DNA from: JAGVPT01 sp963772165
Lineage (GTDB): Bacteria; Bacteroidota; Ignavibacteria; UBA10030; UBA8401
NCBI GenBank assembly: GCA_963772165.1
Contig: CAVYWA010000027.1
Location: forward strand, 1 to 64,000
Direction: 5' to 3'
DNA: 64,000 nucleotides
Position numbers and translations under genes: made by a program. The notes beneath the pieces were generated by a model. That model was not told the DNA's origin, did no database searches, and saw only the letters and a program-made list of their open reading frames with translations. Positions 47,748-56,880 of the stretch are shown in pieces. Each line of letters opens with the position of its first letter. Position 1 is the stretch's first letter.

Positions 47748-48980
47748 TTACCGATATTCCGTTTTTCCTGTCAAAAGAATCGGTCCATAATGTGCAACAT
47801 CAAGCACAGAGCCGTTGGCAAAAGGAATACCATCACAATAGAGGGTTGCGGCATTGGGAAATTCCCAATACCCTTGTACCATTGGATGGGTAAGCAGCAA
47901 ATGAAGAAAATACCGTCCTTTATTGAGTCGGGGAAGCTCCAACGTGCTGCTTAAACAAAATTGCCCGGCTTTGATCGTACTCAAGTTTCCGTGGGTTCGA
48001 GTTGGGCAAAATGTTCCGAGAAGCATTCCTTGAGAAGTATAAAGCCACGCTTCAATATCAAGTTTCACATCATGATAAGCGATGCCTTGAATCGTAATTT
48101 CAATTTCCGGGGCGTCTACAACAATATACGTAGACTCTGACCCATTAATAGTAACCCCCGTTACCTGGACATCGTCGCTCGTGCCGCGCCCATGGGAAAG
48201 GATCGTTCCATCTTCATTGTCGTTCCCTTGAAGATATCTGGCTACACATTCTTCCACGGGACCGAAATACGCTAACTTGCCCCCCGCAAGAAGCAATCCG
48301 GTTTTGCACAATGCCTGTATCGCTGTGGTATTGTGGCTGACAAACAGAACTGTTCTCCCGCTCGATGCAACATCGCCGAGTTTTCCTAAACACTTTCGCT
48401 GGAATTCGACGTCCCCTACCGCAAGCACTTCATCCACGATCAATATCTCGGGTTCGAGATGCGCCGCGACAGCAAACGCAAGCCTCATATACATACCGGA
48501 GGAATAGTGCTTCACGGGAGTATCGATGAATTTCTCCATATCGGCAAAGGCGACGATCTCATCAAATTTGTGCTTAATTTCCAACCTTCTCATGCCCAGG
48601 ATTGCGCCGTTCAAAAATATATTTTCCCTTCCCGTTAATTCGCCGCTGAATCCAGTACCCACTTCGAGTAACGATGCTATCCGTCCTTTAAGTCGAATCC
48701 GTCCGTGTGTCGGCGCCGTAATCCGCGCTAAGACTTTCAGCAGCGTACTCTTTCCGGCACCGTTCCTTCCGATGATTCCCAGCACTTCACCTTCCTGAAC
48801 ATCGAACGATACGTCTTCAAGCGCCCAGATTGTATTCTTGGAAGAAGATCCTTTTTGATCTTTCTTTCTGAAGATCGATTGCACTTTCTCCTCGAAAATA
48901 TCCCGAAAAGAATTGCTCCGCCTCAGCGCTCCGATGCGATATTGTTTGCTCAGATGTTCGACGTGGATTATCGTAGACAT
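47748..48980 (-). CDS. wzt: Polysaccharide ABC transporter ATP-binding protein with C-terminal carbohydrate-binding domain
   Basis: This is a 410-residue Wzt-type protein. The ATPase half has Walker A GIIGRNGAGKSTLLKVLARI, the signature HYSSGMYMRLAFAVA, and Walker B PEILIVDEVLAVGD. After about residue 260 a beta-rich Wzt_C domain follows (VQVTGVTINGSESTYIVV and LSSTLELPRLNKGRYFLH in outline). In known systems this domain recognises the capped non-reducing end of the O-polysaccharide. It starts 12 bp after the permease gene. It drives export across the inner membrane. Confidence 0.92.
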   Translation of the reverse strand: MSTIIHVEHLSKQYRIGALRRSNSFRDIFEEKVQSIFRKKDQKGSSSKNTIWALEDVSFDVQEGEVLGIIGRNGAGKSTLLKVLARITAPTHGRIRLKGRIASLLEVGTGFSGELTGRENIFLNGAILGMRRLEIKHKFDEIVAFADMEKFIDTPVKHYSSGMYMRLAFAVAAHLEPEILIVDEVLAVGDVEFQRKCLGKLGDVASSGRTVLFVSHNTTAIQALCKTGLLLAGGKLAYFGPVEECVARYLQGNDNEDGTILSHGRGTSDDVQVTGVTINGSESTYIVVDAPEIEITIQGIAYHDVKLDIEAWLYTSQGMLLGTFCPTRTHGNLSTIKAGQFCLSSTLELPRLNKGRYFLHLLLTHPMVQGYWEFPNAATLYCDGIPFANGSVLDVAHYGPILLTGKTEYR

Positions 48981-48992
48981 ATCAAAAAGGCT

Positions 48993-49814
48993 TTAAATGA
49001 TGTCCGCAAATTTTCGTTCCATCCGGAGAAAATTCATCAATCCCGCGATGAACACCAATATTGCAACGCTGCATGAGAGGAGCAACAAACCGCCGGGGAG
49101 GGTTCCTGTACCAAGCAACGACCAACGGAACCCCTCGATGACGCAAACGATTGGATTGAGCCAGTAGATAAATTGATACGAGGGTGGAATTTTGTTCGCC
49201 GCGTATCCCACCGGCGTGATCCAAAAGAGCACTTGTATGATAAAGGGTAAAGCGTGCCCCACATCGCGGTACTGGACAGAGATTGATGAAAACAAAAATC
49301 CGATGCCGAGGGAAACGACAATCGTGAGCAACACAAAAAGTGGAAAGAGAAATATCGTCGCCGCGGGGACAAATTGGAAATAAACCATCAGCAACAACGC
49401 CAGGATGAAGGCGATTGAAAAGTCAACGAGGCCGGAGAGAATCGCTGCAGCCGGTATGATGACACGGGGGAAGTAAACCTTGGAGACGAGGTTAGCATTC
49501 GCCAAGAGGCTTTGACTGGCGTTTGTAACTCCTTCGGAAAAAAAATTCCATGCCACGACTCCGCAGAACGTAAAAAGAAGATAGGGAACGCCTTTAACGG
49601 AAAAACCGACAAGTTTGTTGAAAACCAATGTAAAGACAACCATTCCCATAAGCGGGCGGATCAATGCCCACGCCGCTCCAAGAAATGTTTGTTTATACCG
49701 GATCTTGATGTCCCGCCATACCAGAAAATAGAACAGCTCGCGGTATTCCCAAATTTCCCGGAAGCGCAGAACAGCCAATCCCTTTACCGGTTGTATTACG
49801 ATCTCATTCGCCAT
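48993..49814 (-). CDS. wzm: Polysaccharide ABC transporter permease
   Basis: This is a 273-residue ABC-2 type permease with six predicted helices. The N-terminal amphipathic part (YFLVWRDIKIRYKQTFLGAAWALIRPLM in outline) is characteristic of Wzm/TagG proteins. Later helices include VFTLVFNKLVGF and a C-terminal LLLLSCSVAILVFIAGLMNF. It partners with the Wzt protein next to it to export undecaprenyl-linked glycan. Confidence 0.92.
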   Translation of the reverse strand: MANEIVIQPVKGLAVLRFREIWEYRELFYFLVWRDIKIRYKQTFLGAAWALIRPLMGMVVFTLVFNKLVGFSVKGVPYLLFTFCGVVAWNFFSEGVTNASQSLLANANLVSKVYFPRVIIPAAAILSGLVDFSIAFILALLLMVYFQFVPAATIFLFPLFVLLTIVVSLGIGFLFSSISVQYRDVGHALPFIIQVLFWITPVGYAANKIPPSYQFIYWLNPIVCVIEGFRWSLLGTGTLPGGLLLLSCSVAILVFIAGLMNFLRMERKFADII

Positions 49815-50320
49815 GTAGTAACCCCTGGCCTCTTATTTGATTCTTTCGATAAAAATAGAATCTGCGCGGTAACAATCCTCCCGACGTCGAGACAGCTTCT
49901 ATGAAACATTGCGTACTGCTCGATATCCCTGAACCCCGCTTCGCCCAAGATTGAGCGCAAAGAATGAGCATTATACATTCAATGAGTATGATTATTCCTT
50001 TTCTGACGTCCGGTTGAAATATTTATTCGAGAAAATGTTCAGGATGCATTGTATCGTATTCGTTGATAAGACAATCCGAATCGGGAACTGCGAAACGAAG
50101 AATCCTTTCCTTTTGTAACACTCGGTGACATTCTCAAAGAAATCGCAACACCCGCACCTGAATGACATTCATTATTTCGCGGGACGAGAACATTGCCCCC
50201 GCATTCTCATCGCGCGATGGCATCTTCTTCAACGCGTTCAGACAATACACGGCTTGAAAAGCTTCGTTTTAATGCCAGCTCTACCGGCGCTTGTCAATCA
50301 CCTTTATCGCATGAAAAGCG
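49800..50320 (-). pseudogene. Decayed class I SAM methyltransferase
   Basis: Fragments in mixed frames keep methyltransferase order on the minus strand. Around 50260-50310 is MPSRDENAGAMFSSREIM, resembling LPFxDENVGxVFSSHVIEH. Around 50090-50150 a stop codon precedes ECHRVLQKERILRFAVPD, resembling ECYRVLKPGGxLRIAVPD. Around 50020-50060 is NEYDTMHPEHFLE. Around 49900-49985 is NAHSLRSILGEAGFRDIEQYAMF, given in outline, a typical C-terminal helix. At least one stop and two frame changes interrupt it. No start is recognisable, so the left and right limits are approximate. Confidence 0.7.
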
Positions 50321-50485
50321 TCAGCAAGAAACAGGGTCCGAGCGACAATAATGTTGGGTGTGCTATCCTTATTATACCAACCGGCGAGAGGAACCTCGAA
50401 ACAGTCAATGTGAAGTTTAGTCATCAGTTCTGTTTTTTGAAACAAGGCCACCCGTTATTCGGGATGTTGTTTAAAAATGAGAACT
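49815..50485. other. 671-bp stretch without an intact gene
   Basis: The gap between wzm and the SLBB protein gene holds only a decayed methyltransferase on the minus strand (next entry). A plus-strand open frame of 124 codons at 50125-50499 overlaps that relic and shows no family features, so I treat it as chance. Confidence 0.6.
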
Positions 50486-51004
50486 CTATTTCTTTGTGAG
50501 GTTGTAAATCGTTACACCGAGCACGGCGACCGTCGCACATGTATTGATGACCGTTAGCCACTCCACGGTTGTCAATGACTCGGGAATTCGCTTCACGACG
50601 ATCATATCGCCGGGAGCGAGTGGTACCTGTTCGGCTCTTCCTTCAAGGATATCCCGGACGTTTATCGTCTTCAATATGCGCAGCTTTTGATCTTTTTTTC
50701 CCGATGCGCGATAGACCAGGACTTCCTCCAAGTTCGACCTGTCGCGAGGCCCGCCGGCGTACGAGAGGAGTTGAACGATATCGGTATTTATCGGAACCAC
50801 ATAGACGCCCTGTTGCGGTATTTCACCCCACAGGTTCACCGTCATTGTTACCTCGAATGGCTTCGCATAAAAAAAATACCCCGGCCTGCTTTGTTCGGTC
50901 TGTTTGGATACGCTGATCTCCGTTTGAGTGGGAACCTGCGCAGCCATCTGTACGGATCCTGCTACGACTGTGATGACGAGTGCGAGTGCGGTTTTCATGG
51001 ACAT
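50486..51004 (-). CDS. Minimal SLBB-domain exported protein (polysaccharide export related)
   Basis: This is a 172-residue protein starting at ATG 51004, 13 bp after the tyrosine kinase stop. A signal peptide ends near QMAAQ. An SLBB-like domain at about 50-145 has VNLWGEIPQQGVYVVPINTDIVQLLSYAGG in outline and LAPGDMIVVKR. The C-terminus ends in one hydrophobic helix (TVINTCATVAVLGVTIYNL). Wza outer-membrane exporters have a polysaccharide-export domain before SLBB repeats; this one has only a single SLBB unit, so it cannot form a full Wza channel alone. Its pairing with the Wzc-like kinase suggests an accessory or bridging role. Confidence 0.75.
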   Translation of the reverse strand: MSMKTALALVITVVAGSVQMAAQVPTQTEISVSKQTEQSRPGYFFYAKPFEVTMTVNLWGEIPQQGVYVVPINTDIVQLLSYAGGPRDRSNLEEVLVYRASGKKDQKLRILKTINVRDILEGRAEQVPLAPGDMIVVKRIPESLTTVEWLTVINTCATVAVLGVTIYNLTKK

Positions 51005-51017
51005 CGTAAAATCCAAT

Positions 51018-53402
51018 TTATGTTTTTGTCTTGCTGACGTACTTCTGCTGATAATAGTATTCGCCATGGAGATGATAGTACCCTCTGTGCAAGCGGTTCA
51101 ATTCATACTGATTCACAACGACGCCCGCAAGGTTAACCCGAATTCCTTCAATAATATCGACGGTGTGTTCCAAACTGTCGAACGTCGTCGAGCCTGTCTT
51201 GACGACAAAAACCACGGCATCGACCATTGCCACCAGCAATTCCGAATCGGTGAAGAGAAGAATCGGGGGCGAATCATACAAAATAATGTCGTACATCTTA
51301 TCAAGCTCGGTTTTCAGGTTTTTCATTGTGGAAGAACCTATTAACTCCGTCGGATTCAGCGGAATTGCGCCGCACGGAAGAATGTCCAGGTTCTCAAGAA
51401 ACGTCTTCCGTATCGCATTCGAAAGGTCGACTTCACCAAAGAGAACCTCCGTCAACCCAGGTTCAAGGGGCAAACCAAACAGTTCGTGAATTGTCGGGCG
51501 GCGCAAATCGACATCGACAAGCAGGATTTTCTTTTTCGTTTGAGCGAAAACCACCGCAAGGTTTGCGCTGGTGATAGACTTGCCCTCTTGAGGTGCGCCG
51601 CTGACCATCAAAATGCTTTTTACGGGCTCATCTTTCTTCCAATACTGTACGCTGGTCCGCAATCTTCTGTAAGCATCCGCAGTTCTCGAATACGGATTGA
51701 TTGCCGTAATAAGGTGCGGGTCAATCAGCTGGATGTTCGCATCCGCTTCCTCAGTCCCCCCGTTTATTCTGCGAATCGTGCCGCGTTCGCCGTTCACAGT
51801 GGAATCGGACGAATCAATTCCCATAATAACATTAAGAGTTTTCTTATCCATCGTTGGAATCACCGTTAAAACACTTAACCCCCGCCGTTTAATATCTTCG
51901 GGTTTATGAATCCTGTCATCAAAATAGTTGATAAAGAATGCAGAGCTTATCCCCAGCACCAAACCGATAAAAAAGCCGAATCCCAAATTCTTGGGGATGT
52001 TGGGATACAGATGGGTCGTGGGGGGTACGGCTCGCTGCAGAATATCGACATAACCAAATTCAGACTGCTCGGCAATCAACGCGGACTGATATTTTTCCTC
52101 TACGGCGATGTACACTTTTTCCAGCGTCATTTTCGCCCGCTGCAAGCGTGCGTATTCGATATTGATCTTAGGAATTTTCTGGAAACGAGCCTCGTTTTGC
52201 TCGATACTGTTCACCAGCGCGTTACGGCGAACTTCCATCGACTGCAATTGCATGCGTGAGTCCGAGATCTTATTATTCAAGCTTATCGCCAAATCCCTGT
52301 TTTCGAAATTCTTTTTCGGACCCGAAGTATTTATTCCCATGCGGTCGTTTATTTGTTTCCGCAAGTCGGCAATCTGTCCGTCAATTTCTGAAATCTTTTT
52401 TTTCACTAAATCCTGATCCGGAGAATCAACGTTTTGCTCTTTGACGTAGTCGCGTTGTTGTTCAAGCGTGGCAATTTGCTCGAGGGTTTTCGTCACCTCC
52501 ATGCTTGTCACCATATCCATAATGCGCTTGCTGTCGGCATCGATCTCTTGCTCTTCATTTTTCGGAAGGGTCGCTTTTATCTCGGCCAATCTTTTTTCAT
52601 ACGATTGGATGGTGCTTTTCATCGTCTCGATTTCTATATCGACCTCGTCACGCTGCGCTTCCAAAGTCGAGATGGCTTGAACAACAGACTGTCCTCCTTC
52701 CTCAACGTCTCCATGAGCCTCTATATAACGCCGGAGAGAATCCTCCATGGCGTCCAGGGCTACTTTCTTCGTTTCCAACGTGCGTTCCAAAAATTCGCGT
52801 GTTGAGCGAAGTTGCTTTCGGCTATTATTGAGATTATTCTGATAGTATTCATCCGCGAATGCGTTTGCGATAATCGCCGCTTCTTTCGGGCTGGTACTTA
52901 AGGCACTGACAAAGATAACATCGGACGCTTTGTCCGGGTCGAATTGCACGGCGTCTTCAAGCCGGCTTACAATTTCTTCATTATTGGCGTACGGCCCGAA
53001 AGTAATTTCGTCGCCAGCCGGCATGAGGACTTGGAGGGTATCGTAGCCGCCCAGGGTTGCTACCGGGTTTTTTTTAAGGTCGGCCATAACATCTTCGGCG
53101 ATAACACGCGATTTAAGAATTCCAATTTCTTTCATGAGGTTTCGCGTGGGCCCAGTCAGGCTCGATAAATCGAGCGCGTTCATCATCTCGTTCGTTGACT
53201 TACTGCTCACCTGAACGATAGCCGTCGCTTCATAAATGAACTCCCCTAAGTACGTGTATAGGACGGAGCCGACGAAAACGGCAAACGTTACCCCCATAAT
53301 AACATACTTCCAACGCTCGAGAATTTCGATGTAATCCCGGAGACTCAACTCGAGGGTTGGCTGTAATTTTGGCCTATGATTACCTTGCGGTTTTGCTGCC
53401 AT
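51018..53402 (-). CDS. wzc: Polysaccharide co-polymerase and BY-type tyrosine autokinase
   Basis: This is a 794-residue Wzc-like inner membrane protein. The Wzz domain follows a first helix near residue 35-55 (MGVTFAVFVGSVLYTYLG). A long coiled periplasmic part (about 170-450, LEAQRDEVDIEIETMKS and similar) includes the GNVR-like segment. The second helix is near 490-510. The kinase domain has Walker A GAPQEGKSITSANLAV, Walker A' ILLVDVDLRRPTIHELF and Walker B YDIILYDSPPI. The tail carries a tyrosine cluster (YYHLHGEYYYQQKYV) that would be autophosphorylated. The LMW phosphatase at 29028 could reverse this. It controls chain length and export. Confidence 0.93.
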   Translation of the reverse strand: MAAKPQGNHRPKLQPTLELSLRDYIEILERWKYVIMGVTFAVFVGSVLYTYLGEFIYEATAIVQVSSKSTNEMMNALDLSSLTGPTRNLMKEIGILKSRVIAEDVMADLKKNPVATLGGYDTLQVLMPAGDEITFGPYANNEEIVSRLEDAVQFDPDKASDVIFVSALSTSPKEAAIIANAFADEYYQNNLNNSRKQLRSTREFLERTLETKKVALDAMEDSLRRYIEAHGDVEEGGQSVVQAISTLEAQRDEVDIEIETMKSTIQSYEKRLAEIKATLPKNEEQEIDADSKRIMDMVTSMEVTKTLEQIATLEQQRDYVKEQNVDSPDQDLVKKKISEIDGQIADLRKQINDRMGINTSGPKKNFENRDLAISLNNKISDSRMQLQSMEVRRNALVNSIEQNEARFQKIPKINIEYARLQRAKMTLEKVYIAVEEKYQSALIAEQSEFGYVDILQRAVPPTTHLYPNIPKNLGFGFFIGLVLGISSAFFINYFDDRIHKPEDIKRRGLSVLTVIPTMDKKTLNVIMGIDSSDSTVNGERGTIRRINGGTEEADANIQLIDPHLITAINPYSRTADAYRRLRTSVQYWKKDEPVKSILMVSGAPQEGKSITSANLAVVFAQTKKKILLVDVDLRRPTIHELFGLPLEPGLTEVLFGEVDLSNAIRKTFLENLDILPCGAIPLNPTELIGSSTMKNLKTELDKMYDIILYDSPPILLFTDSELLVAMVDAVVFVVKTGSTTFDSLEHTVDIIEGIRVNLAGVVVNQYELNRLHRGYYHLHGEYYYQQKYVSKTKT

Positions 53403-53464
53403 AGAGAATTATTAGGGACGATTCCTTAAAACGGTGAATCCATTCATTCCTCGAACACCAGCCA

Positions 53465-54838
53465 TTACCTCCCTTTGCCGAAAAGCATAACGTGAACCGT
53501 CTTCAACATAATGTCGATGTCCAATAACAATGAATAGTGAGAAATATAATAAAGGTCATATTGGAGTTTCTTAATTGTATCGTCAATGTTTTCTCCATAT
53601 GAATAGTTCACTTGCGCCCAACCGGTAATCCCGGGCTTAACGAGATGCCGAAAGTGATAATACTCAATTTTCTGTTCATATTCACGTGCGACTTCAAACC
53701 ATTCTGCGCGCGGGCCGATCATGCTCATTTCCCCTTTCAGGACATTCCATATTTGCGGCAGCTCGTCCAACCTGATCAAGCGCAATATTTTCCCCACCCG
53801 TGTAACCCGGGGGTCGTGTTTGCGCACGTATTTGTCCCCCGAGGCAGAATCCTGGTACATTGTTCTGAATTTATACATCGTAAACGGCACTTCATTGGAA
53901 CCGATGCGCGTCTGTTTGAAGATAACCGGGCCGCGGCTTTCAACCCGAATCAAGATTCCGATGATGATCATCAGCGGGGTGAAGAGGACAAAACTCACCG
54001 ACGCTACCGCGAGGTCAAACAATTGCTTCAAGCGGGTATACCAGGGATTGCGGACGAGCAGCAAGTCACCCTCCAACAACCACCATTTATTCAAAATAAA
54101 GAGCGGGACTTTATGAAAACTTTCCTCGAAAAACGCCCTGCTGGGAATCAATGGAACATTATGGAAATGCAGCGCTACCAATTGTCTGAACACTTCATTG
54201 CTGAGCAAGGCCTTGTCTTCGGTCAGGATGATCCCGTCGCATGTATCGTTCAACGAACGGAGCTTGGTGAGGACATCTCCCTCAATCACGGGGGATCCGT
54301 TTCCGCAAATTGGCGCGCCAATTTTTTTCCCGCTCACATCGGCAAACCGTATTGCCTGGTCTTTCGGAGTTTCGGCGTAGGTCCGGTACAATTCCTGGGC
54401 CGCTTCATCCGTCCCGAGAATGAAATAGAATTTTTTCCGCCGGACCTCGGCTAGGCGGGAATGGATCGTCCTGCGTATCCAAATGGAAATGATGAGGAAC
54501 GATAAAAAGGACAACGGCAAAACGCTGCGGCTGAATTGCAGGGATGGTTTGTAGCTGAAGACGTACACGACCACGATCGTCAACACCACGATAATAATCA
54601 CGGCGATGATAAACTGACTTGTGTACTGCAGGCTGCGCATATCGGCATCAAGGTCGTACGCGCCGACCGCATCCAGCACCATCCACGTCAGCACCATCGG
54701 CAAAATCGCCCGGTACCAATACTCGGTGACAAAGTCGACATCCGCACGCAGAAGACTGAAGACAAAAAATATTCCAAAGAGAGTCACTCCATCGCTCAGC
54801 ATCAGCATTAATTTGAACAGCTTTTTGGACCGGAGCAT
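53465..54838 (-). CDS. Polyprenyl glycosylphosphotransferase (WbaP/WcaJ-like initiating enzyme)
   Basis: This is a 457-residue integral membrane enzyme with four N-terminal helices (about 10-115), a CoA-binding-like middle (FILGTDEAAQELYRTY), and a C-terminal bacterial sugar transferase domain (from about 265). The catalytic core has ESRGPVIFKQTRIG, MYKFRTMY and GPRAEWFEVA, with VKPGITGWAQVNY typical. It transfers a sugar 1-phosphate to undecaprenyl phosphate, starting repeat-unit synthesis. First committed step of the locus. Confidence 0.93.
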   Translation of the reverse strand: MLRSKKLFKLMLMLSDGVTLFGIFFVFSLLRADVDFVTEYWYRAILPMVLTWMVLDAVGAYDLDADMRSLQYTSQFIIAVIIIVVLTIVVVYVFSYKPSLQFSRSVLPLSFLSFLIISIWIRRTIHSRLAEVRRKKFYFILGTDEAAQELYRTYAETPKDQAIRFADVSGKKIGAPICGNGSPVIEGDVLTKLRSLNDTCDGIILTEDKALLSNEVFRQLVALHFHNVPLIPSRAFFEESFHKVPLFILNKWWLLEGDLLLVRNPWYTRLKQLFDLAVASVSFVLFTPLMIIIGILIRVESRGPVIFKQTRIGSNEVPFTMYKFRTMYQDSASGDKYVRKHDPRVTRVGKILRLIRLDELPQIWNVLKGEMSMIGPRAEWFEVAREYEQKIEYYHFRHLVKPGITGWAQVNYSYGENIDDTIKKLQYDLYYISHYSLLLDIDIMLKTVHVMLFGKGR

Positions 54839-54839
54839 A

Positions 54840-55637
54840 TTATGCTTTCATCGAGTTCTGTGATGCGCCGCTACGCGCAAAAAGCAATCTTTGACGAAAA
54901 ATATGATAGAGAAAAATAGGGGTGGAGACAAAGTTGCGCTTCCACATCCTGCGGGGTTCCCGAAGAAGCCGCGGTAGCCATTCCAAGCCTGCCTCTTGCA
55001 GCAGCGCCGACGCTCGTTGTTTTGATCCGGCAAAATAGTCGAACGCTGCACCGACAGCTGCAATGAATGGAACGTTGAGGCGGTGGCGATACTCATAAAC
55101 CCATTTTTCCTGTTTCGGTGCAGTCATCCCAACCCACAGCGCAGTCGGAGCAGCGCGGTTAATCGCATCAATTATCCGATTATTCTCCTCGTCGGAAAAA
55201 TGCTGTTTGAACGGCGGTGCATAGGTGCCGCACACCGAAACATGAGGATATTCCTTCGACATGCGCGCTTTCATTTTACTCAGCACTTCATCCGATGAAC
55301 CGAGAAAAAAAAATGACCGGCCCTGTTCCTTCTCCCATCGTTCGGCAATGCCCGTCAAAATATCGGAGCCGGTGACGCGATGCGTAATTGTTCCCCCCAA
55401 GATTTTTGATGCCAGCACGATACCCGTGCCGTCGGGAATAAGAAGATCGGCGGCGCCCAGGGCGGCCAAGAATTGACGGTCGTCTTTTGCAGCGACGAGC
55501 GAATGGGGGTTTGCACAACACAATGTTGTGCCTTTCGTGCCCTTGGAAATTCCGTCGTCAATCGCGTCGAGAATGTCGGACAGTTGTGCTGTGTGAACCT
55601 TGACATTCCAAATGCTTTCACACCGAAGATCCATCAT
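54840..55637 (-). CDS. WecG/TagA/CpsF family glycosyltransferase (GT26)
   Basis: This is a 265-residue GT26 enzyme. The family signature is seen in TLCCANPHSLVAAKDD, LLIPDGTGIVLASKIL, RVTGSDIL, and ALWVGMTAPKQEKWVYEYR. The Asp in PDGTG is the proposed catalytic residue, and the C-terminal basic helices (LEWLPRLLREPRRMWKR) bind membrane. It adds the second sugar to the polyprenyl-linked primer made by the adjacent glycosylphosphotransferase, whose start lies 1 bp downstream. Confidence 0.92.
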   Translation of the reverse strand: MMDLRCESIWNVKVHTAQLSDILDAIDDGISKGTKGTTLCCANPHSLVAAKDDRQFLAALGAADLLIPDGTGIVLASKILGGTITHRVTGSDILTGIAERWEKEQGRSFFFLGSSDEVLSKMKARMSKEYPHVSVCGTYAPPFKQHFSDEENNRIIDAINRAAPTALWVGMTAPKQEKWVYEYRHRLNVPFIAAVGAAFDYFAGSKQRASALLQEAGLEWLPRLLREPRRMWKRNFVSTPIFLYHIFRQRLLFARSGASQNSMKA

Positions 55638-55640
55638 CGT

Positions 55641-56864
55641 TCAATTTAGTCTTTGTTTCCGATGTTCAGCCGCCGCTCCGTAGATCGCCATCAATGTGCT
55701 ATAATTCTTCTCCGCGGTATATTTTTCATCAAACTCACGACGCGCGTTTTCACCGAGGGTTCGCAATTTTTTATCGTCGGCAAGCATCCCCTTCATGCAT
55801 GAAAGAATATCTCCGGCGTCTCCCGGGATGAAAAGTTTTCCGTTTTTGTCGTCGGCGATGAGGTACGGAAGGGAGCCGATGTTCGACGCCGCAACCGGAA
55901 CGCCGAGGGCAAAAGCTTCTTGGACAACCATCGGAAATCCCTCGAGGCAGAGCGACGGTATGATCAATAATTTCGCTTTCGAAATACGAGTCATCGCTTC
56001 TTCGCGTGAAACGTTTCCAAGAAATGAAACCGAATCCGACGCCCCGCTTTCTTGGGTCGAACGAACAAGCTGCGCTCTCATCGGCCCATCACCGACAACC
56101 TCCAAATGCATCGCTCCCTTCCCCATTCGCTTCCATGCCTCTACCAGCACATGGATTCCTTTTGCCGCATACAACCTGCCCACGAAGATCGCTTTGTTAT
56201 CGCGTTCTTTCCAGAGAATCGGTCGAGGAGGGTGCTCGAGGAATTGGGGTTTGACAAAAAGTGACCCTGATGGAATTCCAAATCGAATCATTGTTTCTTT
56301 TTGAAAATCCGTCAACGTGATGAATGCATCGATGGTGTTTCGCCACGTATCCCTTGCGTTGTGGAAAGCAATCATTGCCGAAACGGGAAGCGTCGCTATT
56401 CTGCTTTCACGGTAGCAGCCGTACCGCAATGCCGGGGTGACGCTCTTTTTGTCTAAACAGAGCGTGCACGCCTGATCCTTTCGGACGGCAGTCCCTGCCG
56501 AACAACCTATCCGATAATTGTGCATTGTCATCACCGTCGGGATATTCAGTTCTTGCGGAGCATACAAAACAGAAGGTGAGAGAAGCGGAAAGGTATTGTG
56601 CACATGGACGATATCGGGTTTCGTTTCCTGCAATGTGCGTTTCAGTGCTCGAAGACTAAAAGGATTCCACACAGCGCTCATAGCACCCTTCAACGTTCCG
56701 AAGAATTTTTGCTGAAGTATTTCATCGCTGTTGCGGTTGAATTCTGTCACCGAGTGGCCGCGGTTCTGAAGAAGAACGGCCTCGGCACGATAGGCACTAT
56801 TCTCCCCGCTTGGTGCCGCCGATCCGTAAAAATTGTGGACGAGAAGAATTTTCACAACCTGCAA
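55641..56864 (-). CDS. Glycosyltransferase family 4
   Basis: This is a 407-residue GT-B enzyme beginning MQVVKILLVHNFYGSAAPSGEN, given in outline, from a TTG at 56864. A GTG at 56855 is an alternative start, and no strong ribosome site decides between them. A cysteine pair (CSAGTAVRKDQACTLCLDKK) in the middle matches other GT4 enzymes of this type. The donor half has AIFVGRLYAAKGIHVLVEAW, VVGDGPMRAQL, and the CLEGFPMVVQEAFALGVPV segment. It lies 3 bp upstream of the GT26 gene. Confidence 0.9.
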   Translation of the reverse strand: MQVVKILLVHNFYGSAAPSGENSAYRAEAVLLQNRGHSVTEFNRNSDEILQQKFFGTLKGAMSAVWNPFSLRALKRTLQETKPDIVHVHNTFPLLSPSVLYAPQELNIPTVMTMHNYRIGCSAGTAVRKDQACTLCLDKKSVTPALRYGCYRESRIATLPVSAMIAFHNARDTWRNTIDAFITLTDFQKETMIRFGIPSGSLFVKPQFLEHPPRPILWKERDNKAIFVGRLYAAKGIHVLVEAWKRMGKGAMHLEVVGDGPMRAQLVRSTQESGASDSVSFLGNVSREEAMTRISKAKLLIIPSLCLEGFPMVVQEAFALGVPVAASNIGSLPYLIADDKNGKLFIPGDAGDILSCMKGMLADDKKLRTLGENARREFDEKYTAEKNYSTLMAIYGAAAEHRKQRLN

Positions 56865-56880
56865 GAATGTTCGAAGGTGC

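Noticed and set aside
50125..50499. 124-codon plus-strand frame in the wzm-SLBB gap
   Set aside because: It is opposite the methyltransferase relic, has no family features and overlaps the SLBB gene end.
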